DNA from: Doryteuthis pealeii
Lineage: Eukaryota; Mollusca; Cephalopoda; Myopsida; Loliginidae
Direction: 5' to 3'
DNA: 64,000 nt
NCBI GenBank assembly: GCA_023376005.1
Contig: CM042138.1
Coordinates: 95,349,492-95,413,491 of the forward strand
The position numbers and the translations under genes were made by a program. Under the pieces are notes generated by a model, which saw nothing but the letters and a program-made list of their open reading frames with translations, was not told the DNA's origin and searched no databases. The stretch's first letter is position 1. Each line of letters opens with the position of its first letter. This document shows positions 41,063 through 52,084 of the stretch, piece after piece.

Positions 41063-42080
41063 GGTGAGTCAAAAGTTTTGCAATATTTTGGTACTTGCTA
41101 GTTTCTGGTATGTATATAACGTGACCAAAGCATTTCAAGCTGTGGAAGGTACTCGCTGTGATTGTATTGTGGTAGTTGGTGCGCTGGCTAGAGCTAAGGT
41201 TATTTGGTACTCTCTCTGATTGTATTCTGGTAGTTAGTGTGCTGACATGTTGTACATTACTTCACTCCGTGTATGGTTTGCAAGCTGCACAGATGACTAT
41301 GCAGCATACTCTAATTTGGGAACTTTGCAAATTCAAACTGAGCCACAATGCCACGGAAATAACCAAAAAACATGGTACCATTATAGTATGTAGCCTACCT
41401 TTTCAATGTGGCCTACGAAATCATGTCTCTCTTATAGTATGTGGCCTACCATAAAAAGCATATTATAAGGTTATAATAATAACTGCTAACCCTAACCCTA
41501 TTTTAGAATTTTAGAATATTTTAGAATTAAATAGTTCTGATTCATGTAAATTATGGATAAATTCTTTTTTAATTCTTTTTAATTACTATATACAGCTTGT
41601 GACTGAATTGCATTTTTTGAAATTGAATATATGTGAAAATTAATTAGTTTCAATAAATTGCCTACTACTTATATCTATAAATATACTCTTACTGAGGTAG
41701 GACACATTCAAACCGGGTAGGCCACATACTATAATAGAATCAAAAGGTAGGCCACATACTATAAAAGGCACCAAAAACATTTATTATGCGAAAATTGAAG
41801 GCACAGTTGAGCACAGTAGAGTAACCAGATAGTTCAAGAAATTTTTTTTGGGGGGGGGTTGTATGATGATCAGGCAAAGTTAGGTAGGCCTAAAACTGTG
41901 AATTCTGAGGCAGTGGTCCAAGCCATTGAGGCAAATCTGGCAAGTATCAGGCGAGCTTGGCATCTCACATTCCAGTGTGGTTTGTCACCTTCATGGCTCT
42001 GCAAAAGCATCCAGAGTTGCCAAATGTGCCTCACATTAACAAAATATATCAAAATTTTGACTCTAGTATTTACCCAACTT
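41063..42080 (+). pseudogene. mariner N-terminal half, split by a MITE
   Basis: A mariner-like terminus GGTGAGTCAAAAGTTTTGCA is at 41,063. The N-terminal DNA-binding region reads LIWELCKFKLSHNATEITK (to about 41,372). After a MITE of about 385 bp it resumes at about 41,790 with a 'YAKIEGTVEHSRVTR' block, a G-run frameshift, then DDQAKLGRPKTVNSEAVVQ, where GRPKT is the minor-groove hook between the two HTH motifs. The second HTH is degraded (LCKSIQSC). The catalytic domain is missing; a SINE-E starts soon after. Mirrored at 61,200-62,208. Confidence 0.88.
41381..41764. mobile_element. nested MITE inside mariner
   Basis: TTATAGTATGTGGCCTACC-type termini occur twice on each side: left at 41,381 and 41,432, right ends at 41,735 and 41,764, inverted relative to each other. 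The outer pair interrupts the mariner reading frame. The inner pair spans about 300 bp. No coding capacity. Confidence 0.88.
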
Positions 42081-42109
42081 AAAATGGTCTCTGAATTATC
42101 TCATAGAAC

Positions 42110-42367
42110 AATGGTCTAATGGGTAATGGCATTAATGGAGTCTTTCTGCAAGTTAGAAGTTCAATCTCTGGAAGCAGATTCAGTGGAAAGTAAAAAATAT
42201 GATAAAGGTCAAACTTACTAAGAAAGTAAATTAACTGATTTGAAATATCCCATTGCACAGGCAGTGGAATGAGGACATAAAGGATTCAGTTTGAAATTCT
42301 CTGATTACAACAAAAGACGTCTGAAGAAGGCAGAGGTGACAGTGACTGAAATGTTGTATAACAATCT
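42110..42367 (+). repeat. SINE-E, copy 2
   Basis: A-box-like TGGTCTAATGGGTAATGG, B-box-like AGTTCAATCTCTGG, then GGATTCAGTTTGAAATTCTC, CTGAAGA (42,321-42,327), 20-nt spacer, GAAA (42,348-42,351) and TGTTGTATAACAATC. Its end abuts a SINE-A tail. The mirror copy is at 60,912-61,165. Confidence 0.78.
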
Positions 42368-42368
42368 A

Positions 42369-42612
42369 AGTACGTAAAGTCGTCGGGGTGGCCTAAAGTC
42401 GGTATCAGCCAGTCAGCGAGGGAGTCTATCCCCTTTTCAATAGTGCTAGACAAGGAGATTGTTTTTGCGTCTGGGATGGAGTGCCACACCTACCATCAGC
42501 TCCTTACTTTACCGCACAGATCCCTGTGCTACTCATACGCTGAGTTGGCGAGGACTGGTATCGAACTAGGAACCTTGTGGTTTCTAGCCAAACGCTCTAC
42601 CAACTGAGCTAA
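42369..42612 (-). repeat. SINE-A copy
   Basis: Minus-strand A box TAGCTCAGTTGGTAGAGCG and B box AGTTCGATACCAG, near consensus; the mirror at 60,662-60,905 is the same insertion in the other arm. Confidence 0.94.
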
Positions 42613-42660
42613 GTCAAAGTCATGTAAATAATTTCCATCTCAGAAATTTATACCAATATA

Positions 42661-42692
<32 letters not shown>
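42661..42692. repeat. (AT)n tract
   Basis: AT repeats broken by a TATTATA interruption; the mirror at 60,586-60,617 has a different arrangement. Confidence 0.85.
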
Positions 42693-42693
<1 letters not shown>

Positions 42694-42694
42694 A

Positions 42695-43424
42695 ATGTTC
42701 ATTTTTAGGCTAATACTCTTGGGAAAGGTTTGAACCTCTTCATCTCCAGCAAACAAAGAAACTAAAACCAAACCAAATAATCAGTTTCTACATTAAGTGC
42801 ATTATATCCTTTTTTAATATATATACCACACACACACTACACCTGTCTGTTCATTATTTTTATGTAAGTGATCACATTTTCTTTTTTTTCTACTGTCTCT
42901 TATTTCACCATGTGCTCTTGCATTCTAATCTATGTTAACATATTCAAATTTGTCACCTAATCACACCATGTAAAGAGATTTAGTCTCATCAGCTGGTCTT
43001 TTGTGAGTGTGTGACTGGGTCATGACTCATTGTTGACACCTTATTTTATAAGGAAATGATCTGGCCAAATGTCTGTGTGTCCTATTACAACAACAACAAC
43101 AGTTTTGTTTTTTCTCTCATCCTCCACTACACCCGACTAGCAGCAGAGTGACTAAAAAATAAAATAAATGCTATTTATTACCCTTATAGTTTTATGTTTG
43201 TGTTGATACATTTCATTGTTGTTATGATAAACATGCTGTTTAATGTGCTGTTTAATGTTGCTTTTTTTTTTTTTTGTAAGATTTATTTTCGTTATATACA
43301 AATTAGACTGTGAGATAACTTTTTTTTTTAATGAATAAAGCTCAAAATATTAAACAAAATCAAAATGATTGTGATATTTGAGGTGGTGGGGGTTATATTT
43401 CTAGCAATGGTTCTACTCTCCACT
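42695..43424. other. SINE-B scrap plus unannotated AT-rich DNA
   Basis: GGCTAATACTCTTGGGAAAG (42,709) is a SINE-B body piece. The rest, with a (CAA)n at 43,086, has no recognised feature. Confidence 0.55.
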
Positions 43425-43806
43425 AGGTAGGGGTGCACATGATGTAATGGTTATATCAGCATGAGAAAATGGAACATGATAAATGAGTTCAAATTTGAAA
43501 GGCATGAATCCATTTGTTCTCCTCCACTATTAAGTAAAGAGTAGATATGAGGTGATCATGGTGTAATGGTTATCATCTCGTAGGAATAACACGCAAACCA
43601 AGTTCAAATTCTGCATGAGGTGTTTGGGCATTTCATATAGGCTAAACCTTGGGAAAGTATTCATTGAGTTATTCTCCTCCAGCTATGGGTAAATATAGAG
43701 TTCATTTACCTTGGTATGGTACAGTCTAGGAGAAGGAAAATCTGAATTCTAATCTGTTAAACTTTGCTTAAAATGAACATGCTTGCTTGTGCAGAAGGGG
43801 TTGGGG
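43425..43806 (+). repeat. two SINE-B copies in tandem
   Basis: The first (43,425-43,545) has ATGATGTAATGGTTAT and AGTTCAAATTTG. The second (43,546-43,806) has ATGGTGTAATGGTTAT, AAGTTCAAATTCTG, a body and 3' end GTGCAGAAGGGGTTGG. Many one-base losses relative to the mirror at 59,463-59,870. Confidence 0.85.
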
Positions 43807-43810
43807 TATA

Positions 43811-44318
43811 TGTTACATAAATCATTAGATACCTATGAATTAATGACAATAGTGTAGAAATCATATTAAGTACAGCTGATGGCCTTGAGAGTGAAGTGAC
43901 AGCGTTTGACCTACTCTGACTTGCTTTCTGGGGATAGACGTGAGAAACGGAACCCCGATAGAAAGCCCCCTTCCGGTTGAAGGGTAAGCAACTCATCCCC
44001 AAGTTTGGGTTTTAGAAAGTTTTGAAAAACTTTTTAGAAGCGAAGCTAGCAAGATGTGAGTCTCACTGCGCAGATGTCGGTCGGGGTCCTACGAATAAGT
44101 ACATCATCGTAAATCGAAGTCTTGTGTTTATTACTAAAACGCGTAACATGCACAGGGCTTCTGATAAGGAATGATCCCCAAAAGAACAGACATGAATCCT
44201 CATAGAAGACCAGACGAGAACCTTAGAAGATATACCAGACCAAGATAATGATAGACGAATCAAAAGCAGACGGCCGGAAGAATAGACGACAGAATAAGAA
44301 GTAGAGAAGTATATAACA
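43811..44318 (+). mobile_element. candidate solo LTR
   Basis: About 508 bp starts TGTTACATAA and ends ATATAACA, so the termini are TGTTA...TAACA, and a TATA tetranucleotide flanks both sides (43,807-43,810; 44,319-44,322). It is GC-richer than its surroundings, holds no reading frame and sits directly after SINE-B. Size and termini fit a solo LTR of an LTR retrotransposon; no internal region is present. Mirrored at about 58,980-59,463. Confidence 0.55.
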
Positions 44319-44354
44319 TATAGATATTTAATGCGGTAAAGAAGGGTTACAATA

Positions 44355-44485
44355 TATAACGAGTATAGTAAATAGTATGGTAACTTGGGTTTTTAGCCTT
44401 AGTAAGGCAACCAATCTAAGAAAAGGAAACCTTGAATTTAAACCAGTGTACTCCACTAAAAAAATTGGGCCTTGTGTCACTCCTA
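44355..44485 (+). repeat. SINE-B 3' fragment
   Basis: GGTTTTTAGCCTTAGTAAGG, CAATCTAAGAAAAGGAAACC and GGGCCTTGTGTCAC; mirrored at 58,805-58,925. Confidence 0.8.
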
Positions 44486-44499
44486 TACTTGACATCTTT

Positions 44500-45160
44500 C
44501 ATTTTATGTTGCCACTAATGTGCCTGAGTCAAAAGCAGATTGCATGGAACATGTTGATTTTCAATAAAAAAAGTTCTTAGAAAAAAATTCACTTTATTTA
44601 TTGAATGAATCCTATACGATAACGCTCATATTACCAACCTCTAGGCTAAATAGCCCAGTTATAGTATAAAATCAAATTAAAGGTTGCTCTGTTACTTTTA
44701 TTTATGGTTGAATTTTAAATCATAAGTAATCATTATTTGTCTTTGACACTTTCATAAACATAATTTTACTTAGAGAGTAAGAATATTTATATCTTCTTTG
44801 GTATAGAATTATCTTTTATAGTAATCTATGAAATATAAGTTGTTCAACAAAGTGGTGACTATTCTTCCTTCTTGGTAGATATGTCACAAGGGTCATCGTG
44901 AATTTTTGACAGATTATGCGCAATGAGTTTGTAACAAAATGTAGCTCAATATTTAGCAGAGAGTCTTCTGGGAACTGATAAAGGGTTAATGCTGAATAAG
45001 TTATAAATAAAAAACAAACAGTAAAAACCAATAACAAAAACGTTTATTGAACAGATGTTATTTATGTATTATTTGGCAATAAGCAATATTTACAAAATAT
45101 GCATGAGTATTAATTTTTTTGTGTAATACATTGTGTAGTAATATTGTACTTTGGCAAATC
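44500..45160. other. AT-rich stretch without recognised features
   Basis: No exon or family recognised; mirrored at about 58,100-58,760. Confidence 0.4.
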
Positions 45161-45290
45161 GTCGTCGGGGCGGCCTAAAGATAGAGATTATAGGCGAGGG
45201 AGTCTATTCCCACTTTTCACTTGTACTAGACCAAGGAGATTATTTTAGCGTCTGGGGGTGGAGCGCACACCTACTTGACAATAGACTTGC
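45161..45290 (-). repeat. SINE-A 3' half
   Basis: CGTCGTCGGGGCGGCC, GCGAGGGAGTCTATTCCCAC and GGAGATTATTTTAGCGTC; the tRNA head is missing. The mirror at 57,965-58,093 is cleaner. Confidence 0.88.
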
Positions 45291-46274
45291 TAATGGCTTT
45301 AAATAGTAAAATAATACATGTTTGGGTTTTTGATTTAGGCCATTCAGCCACCACTCGTTTTGGTAATAGTCCTATAATATAAGTTGTGGTTTTTAGCCAA
45401 CACCTTTATACCTCAAAATAATCCAGAGGACCATTTACAATCTCTTATATTGTTATCAATAGAATAAAATTTGTTAAAAATGCATAAAATGCTTCTTCTT
45501 TTTCGTATACATTAGAGATATTATTTTGATTCTTTAAAAGTTTTTTTTTTTGCTTTTTTCTTTATTCCTAGATTTATGCTTATCTAACCATCATCTTAAA
45601 TATATTCTGCACACTTAAGGCCTTATTGAAAAAATGTTTCTTTGTATATGTTCGCAAATTCAAAGCTTAGGTGAAAATGAGTTAATTTAAATTTTCTGCT
45701 AGGAAGTGGATATATTCAGTATAATATTACGACGTAAGACTTTTTGCTTTGGTGAGAATAAGTTCTTTTTCTGATGTGAGCAATTATGTGCTGGTAAGGA
45801 AATCACTTGGCTCTAATCAACTGTGCACTAAGCATTAGTTTACTGCATGGAGATAAGAAGAATACAAGATATATCAGTATTATATTCAAGCCAGTTAAAT
45901 AAAGGCAAGTATTAGGACCTGGCTAAACCTGTCTTCTCTTGAATTAGTTTTAATATTTCTAAATATCAAATGGCGTAATACTTTGTTGATATTTCAGATT
46001 TTTACTAGTTTTTTGGTATCTACAGGCAAGTGCTCTGCCTGGAGTTTAAAGTGGAGTCCTGTGTAATTTCAAATATCATTAAGGTTATCCACTTTCAATA
46101 GCATAAAATTATATTAGGGGTGCTGAAAGGTATTTAAAAAAAATTCTAATCAACCTGATGGTTAATGGAAAAGGTCCCAAGAATTCCTGAATTTTTTTGA
46201 AGATTATGTAATGCTTGAATATTTGGATCTTTTAATGGCTCTAGTTCTTTTGAATGTTTCTAAGTGCCTGATAG
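45291..46274. other. AT-rich stretch without recognised features
   Basis: No convincing exon on either strand; mirrored at about 57,000-57,960. Confidence 0.4.
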
Positions 46275-46700
46275 TTGAGTTATGAGTCAACTCTGTCTGG
46301 GTTATTTATACCTAGATGTTAGGAAATCATGTTCATTGTACATTTCTATTCACACACTTAACACCAGCTCCATGCCCTGTGCCCGCAGGAGGTTTGGCAT
46401 ATGGATGGTAAGATAAATAAATCACATGAATCCCAAGGGTACATCTCCCAGACATAGCACCTGCCCCTTGTCTAAAAAGTGCAATCTAATATAATAATTT
46501 TTCCAAACGGATCTATTGATCCATAACAATACTACAACTCTGGTCAAAGTTGAAACTGAGAGTAATGGTAATGAAGACATGACTCACATCCAGGTTCCAG
46601 AACTGGAGCCTCAACCATCAGATGTAGTTTAAGTATCCCTACCCAGAACACCCCTTTTTTGCAAGGGAGTACAGTCATTATATTCTAAGCCCGCGCGACA
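46275..46700 (-). repeat. element C, long copy
   Basis: Minus-strand head near 46,690 (GCGGGCTTAGAATATAATGA), body to 46,490, then about 110 bp of unrelated DNA and a tail scrap (AAATAACCCAGACAGAGTTG). Mirrored at 56,570-56,975. Confidence 0.82.
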
Positions 46701-47409
46701 TGGGGGTGTTTTTTTATTAATTTTCATTCATACTTGCGTAACATTCATTTTTTTCAAGCTATTTTTTTTTTGATTTGGTGCACAGTGACATTGATGAAAT
46801 AATAGTTTATTCTAAAATATACATTGAAATTTAAAAATGAAAAAAAAATCAATATTGAACCACTACTAATAGATATTGCTTAATGAAGATGTGTTTAACC
46901 AAAAACCTGGATTTTGTGTGATGGGGATGTCAGGTAATACCCCTCCCTTGGGTATGAGGGCAATGCTGACTGGTGAGGAGGCCGCTCTGGACTGGACTCA
47001 TTAATTTAAAAACAAAACACATGCTGAAGGCATATTTTATATATATTATCCAAAAGTCCAGAAAGAAATCTTCTTACGAGACATAGTTTATTTTAAATAA
47101 AAACTGTCCGAGTTTGAGAGCTCAATGGTGCTCTTAATGTTCGAGTCCAAGAGCAGAATATATAAGTAAGAAATAACAAAGACTTAGAGATTTAGCATTA
47201 ATTAGTCTATTTCAGGGAGCTTAGACAATTGTCTAACCTCCGACTCATCAGATGCGAATGATAAATTCTTTATTACTTTAAAGCATTTGAACAGAATTTT
47301 TTATTTATTTATTTTTTTTTTTTTTAATTTTAAAAAATTTTATAGTGCCTGTGATATGAAATTCCAAAGAAATCTTGAAATGTTGCCAAAATAATAAAAA
47401 AATAAAATT

Positions 47410-47535
47410 ATATTATAATTTCTTTAAAAAGTCATGTAGAAATATATATATATATACTATATATATATATAATATATAATATATATATATATATATATAT
47501 AATTTTCTACATGACTTTTTAAGAAATTATAATAT
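47410..47535. mobile_element. foldback MITE with (AT)n core
   Basis: TTATAATTTCTTTAAAAAGT and CATGTAGAAAT on the left are repeated inverted on the right around an AT core; mirrored at 55,728-55,852. Confidence 0.85.
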
Positions 47536-47699
47536 TTGATATACTAACAATCTGCTCTTTTTTGTTGCTTTTAAAAACCTGGCAACTGACAAAAGTATTT
47601 TTTTCTTCACACTTGAAATCAGAAAGAAAAACATTAAGAATAACAAAAAAACCATAGAATAACATAAGTGTAGCTGTAGTTAGTATTGTTCATGTATGA

Positions 47700-48240
47700 C
47701 ATCACTTTTTTCTCACATTTTAAGACCTAAAAGTTAAAAGGGGACTATATACCTAAGAACCTAAATATCAACTTTTTTCCCGGCTATATTCATCACCATA
47801 TTCAGACGGTATGACCGAATGTAAGTTATATCTATTACCAAAGTATGTGTAACAACACTTTAGTTTATGTCGCTGCAGAGAAATCACCACCTGGAAATGT
47901 GTGGTTGTTTATAATTTGGTTTCTCCTAATTGAAGCTTATTGTTTTATGCTTGTTTGAATTTTTCTGTGAAATGTGTCTGTGTGTTTGCTCTAAGTACTG
48001 GAGTAAATGTTTTGTTTCAATACATAAGTATAGTGTAAGTATCATTTTTATTAAAAGTCTATACAATTTGGATAAAAGTGAAACAATGTTAAATTTGCTG
48101 CTAAACAAATTCCTAAAAAAATCAGTGCGTATTATATACAAGATATATTAAAAATTCTTTTTTATTTTCATAATTTCAATAATCAAATATAGGGTGCATG
48201 TTATACACAGTATTTAATAGGTTTAACTAAAGAGAGTATG
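47700..48240 (-). repeat. repeat F, copy 2
   Basis: Inverted relative to 17,270-18,290. GTGTATAACATGCACCCT-like end near 48,190, TTTATAATTTGGTTTCTCCT and the GGTATGACCGAATGTAAG block. Mirrored at 55,020-55,560. The 71-73-codon frames on both strands are not supported. Confidence 0.65.
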
Positions 48241-48339
48241 GATGAAGGAAAAGCTTAAGAACAAATTTTGGCTGTCATTTTAAATATGCTGATAAAAATA
48301 AATATAATATCAAAATTAAAAAATTAATTTTAGAATTAA

Positions 48340-48760
48340 TTGAAAATTGGTTCTTCCTTCATCTAAGGTTTCCTCTTTCTCTGCTACATACATCTCCCTC
48401 TGTTTGACCCATCCTTTCATGTCAGGTCCAAAGGCCTAAAGACTTGTAGATTGAAAACTTGACTTGCAACAGAGACATCCTTAGGCTCTGCACTTGATGT
48501 CATTGAATTGCAGTTTCTTCAAGACTTTTCCAGTTCATTCATATTATCCAGACATGTAACATGATTCTAGTTGAAAGAGAGCATTCTCATATATCTTTTT
48601 TAGCCTGAGGCTATCAGAGATATTCATCTTTTTTATTTTTCCTTTTTCCTTTAATGTGTGTATTTGTTTAATAATAACGCTCACTTTTATATTATACTTA
48701 CTGTATTGAGTTTTTCTTTGAATATTTTTATTGTATCATTTTATATTCTTTCACCACGCA
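48340..48760 (+). repeat. repeat H, copy 2
   Basis: Same orientation as 4,100-4,620, with CAGTTTCTTCAAGACTTT, AGCCTGAGGCTATC and ATTTGTTTAATAAT; mirrored at 54,460-54,910. Confidence 0.7.
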
Positions 48761-49464
48761 TTTGTACTGCCCAATTCTTTGCAAGTGAGAAAGCAAATAT
48801 TGTTTTGATATTACAATTCTTTGTTTAAAAAAAAACAAAAAAAAAAAATTTTGGGGTTTATGGTTTGGTAGATATTTTTGAAAGTATTGACTTACCATAT
48901 ATACTTGCAAATAGTTCACACTTTTATAACCAAAAACTTTGCAAATCATTTGGCAACTATCAATTGACATAATGTAAAACAGCAATACATTATTTTTATT
49001 TATTCACTTAAGTTACAATGATCAGCAATTGCGTGACCAACTAAATGTGTACAATATGCATTTGGAAGCTTCGAAGTCCTTTCATATACACAATATATAT
49101 TATATATATAATATTATATATATATATATTATATATATATATAAACATTTCCTACTGCTCATTATTTCATAGAGTTTTCTTCGTTTCCATGGATTACAAT
49201 TTAACAGGATACGCCTGCTGACCCTGCCGGTGATATTTCATAGAGTCAGCAACTGACTAGCCTTTAGCCATCTGCCTAAATTTGTCTCATTTGAATCTCA
49301 TTGCTTTTAAAACTGGCTTGATGCTGCTGACAATTACACATTTTACCCAGGTTCATTTATGATTATAGTTATTAAGAAACACAACCATTATTTCTATATT
49401 GTTCGCATTATGCATCAGTCTATGACATAAGTATTCTAAATTTAATATTTTGGCAAGTAATCTG

Positions 49465-49990
49465 TAGCTTTTTAATTTAGTGCATCCTGGGACACATATA
49501 TTTGATTTGAAGGAGTCTGGGAAATTTGATGGTTCCCAACTAAAGTTTCTTAATAGTTGTAGACTTTTTATCTATGAAGCAGTTAAAGTCGTTAGTGTCA
49601 CTGCATTGCTGATCATTGTAACTTAATGATAAATAAATTAATGTATTCGCTGTTTTACATTTAATGTCAAATGGATAGGTTGCAAAACTGATTTTGCAAA
49701 GCTTTTGGTTAATAAAAGGTGTGAACTATTTGCCAAGTATATATGGTTAAGTCAATACTTCAAAAAATGTACCCCATAGTGTGTATTCATTTCCAAGAAA
49801 ATATTTGAAATGTATTTACAGTTAGCTTCGAAGTCTGGGGGAAGAAAAAAAAAAAACATTGAGATGCATGGATACAATTTTACTGTGTCTTTTAGATTTT
49901 ACGCGTCAGGACGCAGGACGGCATCCCTATCAGCATCTCTGTATTTGTTTAAGCAAAGTCTTGAAACAAAGGCAAATACAATGGTTGTGT
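49465..49990 (+). repeat. repeat I, copy 2, disrupted
   Basis: Same blocks as 40,530-41,000 (GCTTTTTAATTTAGTGCATC; ACAGTTAGCTTCGAAG; TATCAGCATCTCTG). A 190-bp inverted segment at 49,585-49,775 replaces about 20 bp found in the mirror copy. Confidence 0.75.
49585..49775. repeat. inverted copy of 48.86-49.04 kb inserted in repeat I
   Basis: Holds GCTGATCATTGTAACTTAAT, CTGTTTTACATTTAATGTCA and AAGTCAATACTTCAAAAAAT, the reverse complement of about 48,862-49,045. The right arm has no such piece at the mirrored position (about 53,655-53,690). Confidence 0.85.
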
Positions 49991-49999
49991 AACTAACCA

Positions 50000-50894
50000 G
50001 ATATAATATGACGCAAAATTACGCTACTTAAAACGCACAATTGGGGTGTCAACTATCCAACTGGTGCGACCCTACTCTGTGAATATATACAGTATTTTTT
50101 TTTTTTGTTATAGCCAGTGAGATTTAAATCATGGAGAGTTCTTCCATTTGATTTTGGGATCAAATGCCAAAGATATGTTTGATAACTGTTTTGTTAATAC
50201 CTTAACATGTGTGGATTTCACAAAGTGTGTGGGGGTCAGGAAGAGGTGAATATTGGTTTAATATAGCTGCAAGATAATTACTCTGGTTTCCTTGTTTATT
50301 TTTGAAACATTCTGTAAACAAGCTGCTGAACACTTTGGAGAAAGTGAACTAGAGAAGCAGGATGAAAAAAAACATTTAAAGAAAGAAAACCTGAAAATGA
50401 AGAAAAAGACAAGGAATGAATTGAAAGAAAAAATATGTTATAGTCTTTGTCAGCACACAAATAATCATACTACCAACAAAAAAACTTGAGTGAGGTGAAT
50501 GACTTTTCAATATACTAATTGTTTATGGTTATGGTACATTATTCATATTAGAAGAATAATTATGTTTTGTTTATAATGGCTAATGATGTTATAATAGTAT
50601 GGTTTACTTTGATTGATTTTAACCGGCATATAAACCCGTCTAGGTTTATTTTTAATACATAGAGGTTCGAGATCATGTTCATTTACTATTTCATTTTTTG
50701 TGTAGCTTTCTTACGAATTTTTTTTGCAAACAGTTTTGTTAATATCAAATATTCCTATCTATAAAAATAATTTATACATAATCATATAGTTTAAGTAATT
50801 ATTTCTATCAATCTAATCATTTTGTTTGCACCAGTTATTATGGTTTTCAAGAACTAATAAAATAATAATAATATAATCATGTTGCCAGTAGATG
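50000..50894. other. AT-rich stretch; Lys-rich small ORF not supported
   Basis: 50,292-50,489 encodes a 65-residue, Lys/Glu-rich frame (FCKQAAEHFGESELEKQ...). Its mirror at about 52,940-53,140 carries frame-breaking differences. No domain; low-complexity A-rich DNA explains it. Confidence 0.4.
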
Positions 50895-51345
50895 AATATC
50901 CATAAACAGTTTCTTACCAAACCATCCTAGCGATCTATTGCCTTGGAGGTCCTCTGTATAGCATCCAGTATCCATGCAGAGCTAGTCAATGTAGTTCCTG
51001 GCATTCCATGTGCTGGTTTTCCACAGGAGGATGTTGCTTATGAGTTTGTCCTTGGCTTCTCCACCAGTGTCCAGCATGTCTTGTTCATCTCACTCGATGG
51101 TTTTGTGTGATAGGGGGAAAGTGGGCTGTACAGGCTGCTTACATGTAGGGTTGTTTCCATGATTTGTTCAGATTGCAAAACAGCATTCTTGTGGCAGCTC
51201 CCATCTAGCTTATTCTCTAGGCGCTTTGTTAATGGTTCAGGTGTGCAGCACACAGTATACTGATACAACTATGGCTTGGAAGAAATTGTCGTTTAACTGC
51301 CAGTGATCTGGATTTCCATATAACTGATAATCTGTTTAATAGCTA
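50895..51345 (-). pseudogene. RTE-type LINE 3' region (left arm)
   Basis: Minus-strand blocks QIMETTLHVSSL, LTKRLENKLDGSCHKNAV and a DTGGEAKDKLISNILL-like block. Frameshifted; the mirror is 52,085-52,545. Confidence 0.88.
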
Positions 51346-51394
51346 ATTTTCAGTTAATATGGTATCAGTACTTTTATCAATACTAATAATTTTC

Positions 51395-51656
51395 AAACAC
51401 ATATATTTGACTCATAGTGGGACCGCTAAACAAGTACTAATCTACTTTGAGTCAGTGGAACTGGAAAATAATGGCAATGAAAGGGGTTCTCCACACTCCT
51501 AGGGTTCTCCAGAGCTGTAGCCTCATCTCTAAGATGAAGTTTACTGTCTTAGTTGTGACACCTTTACTGAGGTTCTTATCCCTCTATAAGGATTATAACC
51601 AGCAATTTTCTAAGCCCTGTGGACAGGGTGATGATTTCCTTTTAATAAAATGGTAC
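51395..51656 (-). repeat. element C at the palindrome centre (left)
   Basis: Minus-strand head near 51,625 (CAGGGCTTAGAAAATTGCTG) and body (ACTCTGGAGAACCCTAGGAG). Faces its mirror image across the spacer. Confidence 0.85.
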
Positions 51657-51740
51657 TTCTATAAGCATCTTTGGACCATATGACCTTAAAGGCACCCCTT
51701 TTTTGATCTCGATTAAGAAAGGACATGTTTAATAGAAGTA
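51657..51740. other. spacer at the palindrome centre
   Basis: About 80 bp between GGTACTTCTAT and ATAGAAGTACC. It is weakly self-complementary and includes ATGACCTTAAAGGCACC. No known sequencing adapter is recognised in it by eye. Confidence 0.85.
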
Positions 51741-52040
51741 CCAATATTTTATCTAAAAGGAAATCATCAAACCTGTCAACAGGGCCTTAGAAAATGCTTG
51801 GTTATAATCCCTTATAGAGGTGACAAGAAGCTCCAAGTAAAGTTGTCACAAAATATACGCTAAAAGTAAACTTCATCTATAGAGATGAGGCACAGCTTGG
51901 AGACCTAGGGAGTGTGGAGTTAACCACCTTCATTGCCATTAGTTTCCAGTTCCACTGACTCAGAGTATAGTGAGTTGAACGGGTCCCATCTATGAGTCAA
52001 ATAATGTGTTTGAAAATTATTAGTATTAGCATAAAAGTAC
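51741..52040 (+). repeat. element C at the palindrome centre (right)
   Basis: Head ACAGGGCCTTAGAAAATGCT, body with GGGAGTGTGGAGTTAACCAC and GGGTCCCATCTATGAGTC. Noisy relative to other C copies. Confidence 0.85.
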
Positions 52041-52084
52041 TTGATAACCATATAACTGAAAAATTATGCTATAAACAGATTATC

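Larger units (their letters stand above)
39267..51656 (+). repeat. left arm of a giant palindrome
   Basis: The reverse complement of this segment aligns end to end with 51,741-64,000. Paired landmarks include 39,267/64,000, 40,531/62,740, 42,369/60,905, 45,170/58,085, 47,431/55,820 and 51,650/51,745. Coordinate sums stay near 103,250-103,300 outside 49.6 kb and about 103,400-103,430 inside it. Confidence 0.97.

Noticed and set aside
41485..41510. Telomere-like CTAACCCTAACCCTA
   Set aside because: Only two hexamer units inside a MITE; too short for an interstitial telomere.
50292..50489. Lys/Glu-rich small protein
   Set aside because: Low-complexity A-rich DNA; the mirrored copy has frame-breaking changes and no start context or domain is seen.
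51657..51740. Residual sequencing adapter at the palindrome centre
   Set aside because: The spacer does not resemble the hairpin adapter sequences I know, so an adapter cannot be shown; a fold-back artefact remains possible without one.
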